A DNA stretch of 64,000 bases from Streptomyces hawaiiensis (GTDB lineage: Bacteria; Actinomycetota; Actinomycetes; Streptomycetales; Streptomycetaceae), in assembly GCF_004803895.1 (NCBI RefSeq), contig NZ_CP021978.1, positions 3,782,001 to 3,846,000 on the forward strand, in the 5' to 3' direction. This document shows positions 58,023-64,000 of this stretch, piece after piece; position 1 is the first letter of the stretch, and the number at the start of each line of letters is the position of its first letter. The notes under the pieces are model-generated. The model made no database searches and was not told where the DNA came from. It saw nothing but the letters and a program-made list of their open reading frames with translations. The position numbers and the translations under genes were made by a program.

Positions 58023-58868
58023 TCAGAGATATCCGGCCAGGCCGTCCAGAGCCTTCAGCACCTCCGCCTCCCCCGCCGGAGGCAGCTGCGCCACGACCTC
58101 CTCGATGCCGAGGTCGGCGTAGTGGGCGAGCTTGCCCGAGCTGGGGTGGACGGCGTAGGGGACGACCTGGAGGGCCTGGGGGTCGCGGCCGGCGTCGGCC
58201 CAGGCGGTGCGCAGGACGGGCAGCGACTCGCCGAGGCCGCGGCCGCCGATCGGCAGCCAGCCGTCGGCGTACTCGCTGATGTGGGCGAACAGCTTGGGCC
58301 CGGCGGCCCCGCCGACGAGCGTGCGCGGGCCGACGACCGGGCCGCGCGGCTTCCGCACGGGCTTCGGGTACGCCTGGCTGGCCCGGACGCCGCCGAACTC
58401 CCCCTCGTACGCGACAGGTTCCTGAGACCACAGGGCCCGCATCAGCGCCATCCGGTCCCGGACCAGCTCGCGCCGGGTGCTCCACCGCACACCGTGGTCG
58501 TCGGCCTCCTCGACGTTCCAGCCGAAGCCGACTCCGAGGGTGAACCGGCCGCCGGAGAGATGGTCGAGGGTCGCGACCTGCTTGGCCAGGTCGATCGGGT
58601 CGTGCTGGGCGACGAGGGTGATGCCCGTGCCGAGCCCGAGCCGCCCGGTGACGGCGGCGGCCTGGCCGAGCGCCACGAACGGGTCGAGAGTACGGCCGTA
58701 CTCGGGCGGCAGCTCACCGCCCGCCGGGTACGGGGTGGTCCGCTCGACGGGGATGTGGGTGTGCTCGGGCAGATACAACCCGGCGAAACCGCGGTCCTCC
58801 AGCTCCCGGGCGAGCCGGGTCGGGGTGATCGTCTCGTCGGTGAGGAAGATCGTCACGGCGATGCGCAT
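58023..58868 (-). CDS. LLM-class F420-dependent oxidoreductase
   Basis: A 281-residue luciferase-like TIM-barrel protein with GFAGLYLPEHTHIPV, a TGITLVAQHDPIDLAKQVAT strand-loop and GGRFTLGVGFGWNVEEADDH, typical of the TIGR03619-type F420 group. It uses reduced F420 or its oxidised form to act on an unknown substrate. Its closeness to fbiC supports F420 as cofactor rather than FMN. It is divergent from the PHP gene. Confidence 0.93.
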   Translation of the reverse strand: MRIAVTIFLTDETITPTRLARELEDRGFAGLYLPEHTHIPVERTTPYPAGGELPPEYGRTLDPFVALGQAAAVTGRLGLGTGITLVAQHDPIDLAKQVATLDHLSGGRFTLGVGFGWNVEEADDHGVRWSTRRELVRDRMALMRALWSQEPVAYEGEFGGVRASQAYPKPVRKPRGPVVGPRTLVGGAAGPKLFAHISEYADGWLPIGGRGLGESLPVLRTAWADAGRDPQALQVVPYAVHPSSGKLAHYADLGIEEVVAQLPPAGEAEVLKALDGLAGYL

Positions 58869-59096
58869 GGCCCATCTCTACCCGAGGGCGGCCGGACTGT
58901 CCATACCGACCGGTCGGACTTACGGATGATCGACGAACTGAGCCGCTCGGTGACCTGGACCCTCTGCCTGTTCTCCTGCTGTCCGTCGCCCAATTCCCTT
59001 CCCTTGCACGGCGGTTCACGGCTCAATACAAGGGTTGCACGCACCACCCCCGCACCACCCATGCCATGTCACCGACGACACCTGGGGAGCAGCAGC

Positions 59097-60605
59097 ATGT
59101 GCGAGGACAGCCACGGCGGGCTCGGCCGGCGCGCTCTGTTCGCGACGGGAGCGGCGGCCGCGCTTACGTTGGGAAGCGTGAGCTTCGCTTCAGCGGCCGA
59201 CGGGGGCCGGGAGAGCAGAACCCTGCGGGGGACGCTGCCGCCCGGCTCGCCGGACTTCGTGTACGTGCCCGTGGAGGTCCCGGCCGGTGTCCGGGAGCTC
59301 AAGGTCGCCTACACCTACGACCGGCCGTCCGTCCCGGCCGGCACCCTGGGCAACGCCCTCGACATCGGCGTCTTCGACGAAGGCGGCACCGAGCTCGGCG
59401 GCCGGGGCTTTCGCGGCTGGTCGGGCGGGGCGCGCACGGAGTTCTTCGTCCGCGCCGACGACGCGACGCCCGGCTACCTCCCCGGCCCGGTGCGCGAGGG
59501 CACCTGGCACATCGCGCTCGGCCCGTACACGGTCGCCCCACAGGGCCTGTCGTACGAGATCACCATCACGCTGACGTACGGCGAGCCGGGCGAGGCCGCC
59601 GAGCCGGTGTTTCCGCCGGAGCGCGCGAAGGGCCGGGGGCGGGCCTGGTACCGGGGCGACTGCCATCTGCACTCCTGGCACTCCGACGGCCGCCGCACCC
59701 CCGTCGAGATCGGGGAACTGGCCCGGGCGGCCGGTCTGGACTTCATCAACTCCTCCGAGCACAACACGCACTCGGCGCACGCGCACTGGGCCGACGTGGC
59801 CGGGGACGACCTGCTCGTCATGCTGGGCGAGGAGATCACCACCCGCAACGGGCACGTCGTCGCGCTCGGCACCGACCCGGGCACCTTCGTCGACTGGCGC
59901 TACCGGGCCCGCGACAACCGCTTCGGCCGGTTCGCCCGGCAGATCCGCCGCGCCGGCGGCCTGGTCGTCCCGGCCCACCCGCACGCCACCTGCATCGGCT
60001 GCAACTGGAAGTTCGGCTTCGGCGAGGCGGACGCGATCGAGGTGTGGAACGGCCCCTACACGCCCGACGACGAGGTCGCCCTGGCCGACTGGGACAGCAT
60101 GCTCGTGGCGTCCGTACGGGACGGGCGCGACTGGATCCCGGCGATGGGCAGCAGCGACGCCCACCGCTCCCCGGACGCGGTGGGCAGCCCCCAGACGGTC
60201 GTCCTCGCCGACGACCTGACCCGGGAGGCCGTCCAGGAGGGCATCCGGGCGGGGCGCTCCTACATCGCCGAGTCCGCGAGGGTCGCCCTGTCGTTGCGGG
60301 TGTCCGGCGGACGCGGCGAGCACGCGGGCATCGGCGAACGGCTCACCGTGGACCGCGACATCCCCGTCACCGTCCGCCTGGAGGTCACCGGCGCCCCGCG
60401 CTGCACGGTCCGCCTCGTCACCGACCAGGGCGTCGTCCACACCAGCGCCCCGCTGCCGGTGTCCGGCTCGGGGGTCGTCGAGTGGCGGACGACACCGTCG
60501 TACGCGGCGTACGTACGGGCCGAACTGCGGCACGAGGCGGCGGCGGGGCCACTCCCCGGGCCGCTGGCGGCGTTCACCAACCCGGTCTTCCTGGGGCGCC
60601 GCTAA
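59097..60605 (+). CDS. Exported PHP-domain metallo-phosphoesterase
   Basis: A 502-residue protein. A Tat-type start (GRRALFATGAAAALTLGSVS) leads to a ~130-residue beta-sandwich. The PHP domain follows with RGDCHLHSWHSDGRRTP, NSSEHNTHSA, VVPAHPHATCIG and GSSDAHRSPDA, the four metal-binding motifs. It is probably a folded, metal-loaded exported phosphatase or nuclease. The ATG at 59097 has GGGGAGC upstream. Its last four bases overlap the convergent EEP gene. Confidence 0.88.
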   Translation: MCEDSHGGLGRRALFATGAAAALTLGSVSFASAADGGRESRTLRGTLPPGSPDFVYVPVEVPAGVRELKVAYTYDRPSVPAGTLGNALDIGVFDEGGTELGGRGFRGWSGGARTEFFVRADDATPGYLPGPVREGTWHIALGPYTVAPQGLSYEITITLTYGEPGEAAEPVFPPERAKGRGRAWYRGDCHLHSWHSDGRRTPVEIGELARAAGLDFINSSEHNTHSAHAHWADVAGDDLLVMLGEEITTRNGHVVALGTDPGTFVDWRYRARDNRFGRFARQIRRAGGLVVPAHPHATCIGCNWKFGFGEADAIEVWNGPYTPDDEVALADWDSMLVASVRDGRDWIPAMGSSDAHRSPDAVGSPQTVVLADDLTREAVQEGIRAGRSYIAESARVALSLRVSGGRGEHAGIGERLTVDRDIPVTVRLEVTGAPRCTVRLVTDQGVVHTSAPLPVSGSGVVEWRTTPSYAAYVRAELRHEAAAGPLPGPLAAFTNPVFLGRR

Positions 60606-61423
60606 GGGGTGTCCGCCAGGTCGGCGACGACCGCCGCGTGGTCGGAGGGCCACACCCCGTCGACCGGGCCGTCGCAGGCCCGCCGTACGTCCCGGACGCG
60701 GCCGAGTCCGCCGGGGCCGGGCGGGCCGACGTGGATGTAGTCGATGCGCACGCCGGGCCTGCGGGCGGGCGGCACGTGCAGGTTGGCCGGGTCCCAGGTG
60801 GCGGAGGGCGCGGCCGGGTCCGCGTACTCCCAGGCGTCGACGAGGACCTGGCCCGGCACGGTCGGGGCCGTCTTGTAGCCGCCGAGGAGGCGGATCTCGT
60901 CGGAGTCGGGCCAGGCGTTGAGGTCGCCGGTGACGACGGGCGGGAACGCGGTGTCGCCGGCGTGCCGGGCCACGAACTCGGCGAGCGCGGCGGCCTGCCG
61001 GCAGCGGACCCCCGAGGCGTGCAGGGCGGAGCTGAAGTGGGCGGTGAAGAAGGGCACTTCGTGGCCGGGGCCGGCCAAGCGGGCGTAGAGGGCCAGGCGG
61101 CCGTCGTCCGTGTCGGCGGGGGCGGGCAGCGGCAGTACGTCCTGGTCGACGACCGGCCATCTGCTGAGCACGGCGTTGCCTATGCCGACCGTGGGGTCCC
61201 CGATCCGCCGCTGCCAGCGCTCCGGGGCAGGCGAGGCGCCCCAGGCGCAGTGCAGGCCCAGCTCACCGGCCAGCCACTCGGCGAGGTTCTCGCCGTCGGC
61301 CGCCCACACCTCCTGCAGTCCGACGACGTCGGGCCGCAGCTCCCGCAGGGCCGTGAGGATCGCCTTCTGCCGCGTCTGCCACGGCCCGAAGCGCCACCAC
61401 AGGTTCCAGGTCACGATCCGCAT
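60602..61423 (-). CDS. Endonuclease/exonuclease/phosphatase family protein
   Basis: A 273-residue EEP-fold protein with RIVTWNLWWRFGPW, the metal Glu in DVVGLQEVWAADG, TGDLNAWPDSDEI and the C-terminal SDHAAVVADL. Members hydrolyse phosphodiesters of DNA, lipids or small molecules. There is no signal peptide, so it is cytoplasmic, unlike the convergent PHP enzyme. Confidence 0.93.
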   Translation of the reverse strand: MRIVTWNLWWRFGPWQTRQKAILTALRELRPDVVGLQEVWAADGENLAEWLAGELGLHCAWGASPAPERWQRRIGDPTVGIGNAVLSRWPVVDQDVLPLPAPADTDDGRLALYARLAGPGHEVPFFTAHFSSALHASGVRCRQAAALAEFVARHAGDTAFPPVVTGDLNAWPDSDEIRLLGGYKTAPTVPGQVLVDAWEYADPAAPSATWDPANLHVPPARRPGVRIDYIHVGPPGPGGLGRVRDVRRACDGPVDGVWPSDHAAVVADLADTP

Positions 61424-61522
61424 CCGCAGCCACCCGCTCTCCTCGTTGCCGCGTCAGGGATCATTGAAGCAGGAACCGATGCAGAAACCGTGAGAGCCGC
61501 GTGTGAAGGAGACCCGTCGACG

Positions 61523-61915
61523 ATGTCCCGCCGCACCGACCTGAGGTTCCGCGCGACCACGGCCTTCCAGCGCCGCCTCAACCCGCTCCTGCGCCGCCTG
61601 CCCCTCCAGACGGTCCTGGAGACGACGGGCCGCGTCTCGGGGCTGCCCCGTCAGACGCCGGTGGGCGGGCGCCGCGAGGGCGGCTCCTTCTGGCTGGTGT
61701 CGGAGTTCGGCGAGCGGTCGCAGTACGTGCGCAACATCAAGGCCGATCCGCGGGTGCGGGTGCGGATCCGCGGGCGGTGGCACGAGGGCACCGCGCGTCT
61801 GCTGCCGCAGGACGACCCGGTGGCGCGGCTGCGGAAGCTGCCCCGGGTCAACGGCCTGGGGGTGCGGGCCCTCGGGACGAACCTGCTGACCGTACGGGTG
61901 GACCTGGACACCTGA
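61523..61915 (+). CDS. Deazaflavin-dependent nitroreductase (Ddn-like)
   Basis: A 130-residue split-barrel protein with LETTGRVSGLPRQTPVGG (the F420 phosphate-binding loop type of Ddn proteins), FWLVSEFGERSQYVRNIKAD and RVRIRGRWHEGTARL. It is likely to use reduced F420, which links it to fbiC and the LLM oxidoreductase. The ATG at 61523 has GAAGGAGA upstream, though at a longer spacing. Confidence 0.9.
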   Translation: MSRRTDLRFRATTAFQRRLNPLLRRLPLQTVLETTGRVSGLPRQTPVGGRREGGSFWLVSEFGERSQYVRNIKADPRVRVRIRGRWHEGTARLLPQDDPVARLRKLPRVNGLGVRALGTNLLTVRVDLDT

Positions 61916-61921
61916 GAGGCC

Positions 61922-63373
61922 TCAGCCCGGCCAGACGATCGCCTGCACCTCGCTGTAGGCGTGCAGGGCGTACGAGCCGACGTCCCGGCCGACGCCGCTC
62001 CGCTTGAAGCCGCCGAAGGGCGCCTCCATGTTCCGCCCGACGGTGTTGATCCCGACGCCACCGGCCCGCAGCCGCCGCGCCACCCGGAAGGCACGGGCCA
62101 CGTCCCCCGACCAGACGTAGTCGATCAGCCCGTAGTCGGTGTCGTTGGCGAGCGCGACGCCCTCCTCCTCGTCGTCGAAGGGGAGCACGGCCACCACCGG
62201 CCCGAAGATCTCCTCGCGGGCCACCCGCATGTCGTTGGTGCAGTCGGCCAGGAGGGCCGGGGCGACGTAGAAGCCGCTGGGCGGGTCCGGGCGTTCACCA
62301 CCAGCCACCACCACAGCGCCCTCCTTGCGGCCCAGTTCGATGTACGACTCCACCCGGTCCCGGTGCGCCGCCGAGATCACCGGCCCGACCACGGTGTCCG
62401 GCTCGCGCGGATCTCCGATCTTCAACCGGCCCGCATACGCCGCCAGTCGCTCCACCAGCCGGTCGTAGATCCCGCGCTGCGCCAGCACCCGCGTCGGTGC
62501 CGTGCAGATCTGCCCGCTGTAGAAGGAGAAGGTGGTGCCGATCCCGGCGACGGCCGAGCCGAGGTCGGCGTCGTCGAAGACGACCGCCGCGCCCTTGCCG
62601 CCCAGCTCCATCAACTGGCGTTTCATGTCGCGCCCGCACACCTCGGCGATGCGCTGCCCGACCGCGGTGGAGCCGGTGAAGCTGACCATGTCGACGTCCG
62701 GTGACGCCACGGCCGCCTCGCCGACCCCGGTCGACCGGCCGGACACGACGTTCACCACGCCCGGCGGGACACCCGCCGCCTGAAGCGCCTGAGCCATCCG
62801 GTAGACCGACAGCGGATCCTGCGGGGCCGGTTTCACCACGACCGTGTTGCCCATGGCCAGGGCGGGGGCGATCTTGCCGGCCGGGTTGGCCCAGGGGTTG
62901 TTGTACGAGGTGACGCAGGTGACGACCCCGACGGGCTGCCGGACGGCCAGAGCGCCCATCACACCGGCCCTGCCCATGGGTCCGGCCTCGTTGATCTGGG
63001 GCGCGATCGCCCACTCGGCGGGCTCCACGCGCGCGTAGCGCCGGAAGCGGGCGGCGGCGACCCCGACCTGCATGCCGCGTGCGGTGCCGGTGGTCGCGCC
63101 GGTCTCGGCCTGGGCCAGCGACGCGTGCTCCGTCAGCCGGCCGGCGATGATCCCGGCCGCCCGCCCGAGCACCGCGGCCCGCTCCTCCGGTGAGGTGCGC
63201 GACCACGGCCCGAAGGCCTCGCGGGCCGCGGCACAGGCCGCGAGCACCTGATCCCGCGAGGCCTCCGGCGCCCACCCGACGGTCTGCTCGCCCGCCGGGT
63301 CGATCACCTCGTAGTGCCCGCCGTCCGGCTCCACCCAGGAGCCGCCGACGAACAGCGACTGCCGTGCCGTCAC
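61922..63373 (-). CDS. Aldehyde dehydrogenase
   Basis: A 483-residue NAD(P)-dependent aldehyde dehydrogenase. It has VTSYNNPWANPAGKIAPALA, the cofactor loop FTGSTAVGQRI, the general-base Glu in LMELGGKGAAVVF and the catalytic Cys in FSFYSGQICTAPTRVLA. The GTG at 63373 overlaps the stop of the upstream amidohydrolase (GTGA), so the two are coupled. It may oxidise an aldehyde made by the same pathway. Confidence 0.95.
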   Translation of the reverse strand: MTARQSLFVGGSWVEPDGGHYEVIDPAGEQTVGWAPEASRDQVLAACAAAREAFGPWSRTSPEERAAVLGRAAGIIAGRLTEHASLAQAETGATTGTARGMQVGVAAARFRRYARVEPAEWAIAPQINEAGPMGRAGVMGALAVRQPVGVVTCVTSYNNPWANPAGKIAPALAMGNTVVVKPAPQDPLSVYRMAQALQAAGVPPGVVNVVSGRSTGVGEAAVASPDVDMVSFTGSTAVGQRIAEVCGRDMKRQLMELGGKGAAVVFDDADLGSAVAGIGTTFSFYSGQICTAPTRVLAQRGIYDRLVERLAAYAGRLKIGDPREPDTVVGPVISAAHRDRVESYIELGRKEGAVVVAGGERPDPPSGFYVAPALLADCTNDMRVAREEIFGPVVAVLPFDDEEEGVALANDTDYGLIDYVWSGDVARAFRVARRLRAGGVGINTVGRNMEAPFGGFKRSGVGRDVGSYALHAYSEVQAIVWPG

Positions 63374-64000
63374 CTCGTGCTCACCGTCTCCGTGTCCCGC
63401 CCCGAGCGCAGCACCCGGCCCGGCACGGCTCCGGTCACCACGTCGTCCCGGAGCGCCTCGACCCCGTTGACCCACACGGCCCGCACGCCCAGCGCCCGGG
63501 AGTCCAGCCGCGGGCTGTCGCCCGGCAGGTCGTGCACCAGGGTGGCCGGGCCCGCGTCGATTTGCTCCGGGTCGAGCAGGACCAGGTCGGCGTGCCAGCC
63601 CTGCCGGATCCGCCCCCGCTCCCGCAGCCCGAAGAGCCGGGCCGGATCGTCGGTCAGCATCTTCACGGCCTGCTCCAGACCGACCAGCTTCCGGCCCCGC
63701 AGGCAGTCCCCGAGGAACCGGGTGGTGTACGGCGCCCCGCACATCCGGTCCAGATGGGCGCCGGCGTCGGACCCGCCGAGCAGCACGTCCTCGTGCTGCC
63801 AGGTCTGAGCCCGCAGCGCCCAGGACGCCGGGTCGTTGTCGGCCGGCATCGGCCACAGCACCGTGCGCAGCTCGTCGTTGGCGCAGATCTCCACCAGGCA
63901 CGCGAAGGGCTCCTGCCCGCGTTCCTCGGCGATGTCCTTGACCACGCGACCGGTCAGCCCGGCGTTCGCCTCGCTGTAGGTGTCGCCGATGACGTACCGC
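63370..64000 (-). CDS. N-acyl-D-amino-acid deacylase-like amidohydrolase, C-terminal part
   Basis: The visible ~210 residues (cut by the right window edge) read RYVIGDTYSEANAGLTGR, then GGSDAGAHLDRMCGAPYTTR with the metal Asp, MLTDDPARLFGLRERG and RQGWHADLVLLDPEQI. This is the C-terminal half of the D-aminoacylase/dihydroorotase-like group. Its stop overlaps the aldehyde dehydrogenase start. The pair suggests breakdown of an N-acyl compound. Confidence 0.9.
   Translation of the reverse strand, partial: RYVIGDTYSEANAGLTGRVVKDIAEERGQEPFACLVEICANDELRTVLWPMPADNDPASWALRAQTWQHEDVLLGGSDAGAHLDRMCGAPYTTRFLGDCLRGRKLVGLEQAVKMLTDDPARLFGLRERGRIRQGWHADLVLLDPEQIDAGPATLVHDLPGDSPRLDSRALGVRAVWVNGVEALRDDVVTGAVPGRVLRSGRDTETVSTR

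Noticed and set aside
59190..61160. A 656-residue minus frame opposite the PHP gene
   Set aside because: The PHP metal motifs are on the plus strand; this frame carries no motif and overlaps the EEP gene out of frame.
1..64000. CRISPR array
   Set aside because: No series of regularly spaced identical repeats with unique spacers was seen; the tandem repeats at 562, 2880 and 21570 have no spacers.
1..64000. A polyketide or nonribosomal peptide gene cluster
   Set aside because: No ketosynthase, condensation, adenylation or carrier-protein signature was seen; the scattered SDR, MFS and regulators do not make such a cluster.

Overview
The window is high-GC actinobacterial DNA with many GTG starts, strong GGAGG-type ribosome sites and a gene set that points to Streptomyces: an XRE/DUF397 pair, a GPP34 protein, the fused F420 enzyme FbiC, a GH11 xylanase coupled to a CE4 esterase, and DUF574, DUF2165 and GtrA proteins. 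The species cannot be named from the sequence alone.

Layout. (1) 1-5.0 kb: a DHA2 drug-efflux transporter (cut by the window edge) with its TetR regulator, a secreted M6-type metalloprotease, a G-rich tandem repeat, and a regulator made of two IclR proteins in tandem. (2) 5.1-22 kb: a mosaic island anchored on tRNA-Arg(CCU). The 3' 43 bp of that tRNA recur at 10.35 kb and 18.71 kb, so two tandem integrated segments lie side by side. They carry broken tyrosine integrases, IS110, ISL3 and other transposase remnants, the C-terminal end of a polymorphic toxin with two probable immunity genes, a PIN-domain remnant, and intact cargo: two LysR regulators, DUF1330, MocR with an aldo/keto reductase and an MFS carrier, a dehydrogenase-NTF2 fusion, and a MerR/SDR pair. 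An orphan 3' half of a tRNA-Gly(UCC) at 21.8 kb marks a second kind of integration event. (3) 22-25.4 kb: poorly conserved small or truncated membrane and secreted proteins. (4) 25.6-36 kb: ordinary accessory chromosome with xylan degradation (xylanase plus acetylxylan esterase), a methyltransferase, MarR, an MFS/ArsR divergent pair, glutathione peroxidase, MerR, and the XRE/DUF397/GPP34 group. (5) 36.3-42.6 kb: a very acidic-tailed D-Ala-D-Ala carboxypeptidase, a polytopic GT-C-like membrane protein and an ADP-ribosylglycohydrolase. (6) 42.8-48.2 kb: a sodium/solute symporter, an SDR, an EthD-like two-domain protein, a thioredoxin-fold membrane protein, an amidohydrolase, and two tiny genes with strong ribosome sites. 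(7) 48.2-55 kb: a STAND-type NTPase with TPRs, DUF2165, a YkuD-like secreted protein without the catalytic cysteine, and a GT2/GtrA/polytopic-protein module for surface glycans. (8) 55-62 kb: an F420 neighbourhood (FbiC, a LLM-class F420 oxidoreductase, a Ddn-like deazaflavin reductase) interleaved with a Tat-exported PHP phosphoesterase and an EEP-family phosphatase. (9) 62-64 kb: an aldehyde dehydrogenase translationally coupled to an N-acyl-D-amino-acid deacylase-like amidohydrolase that runs off the window.

The most unusual part is the tRNA-Arg island. Repeated att sites, related flanking ends, decayed integrases and genes cut or extended exactly at att borders record several rounds of integration and decay. 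The best candidates for undescribed small biology are the 31-aa and 44-aa genes below the STAND NTPase, and the orphan restriction-fold toxin end with its immunity genes.
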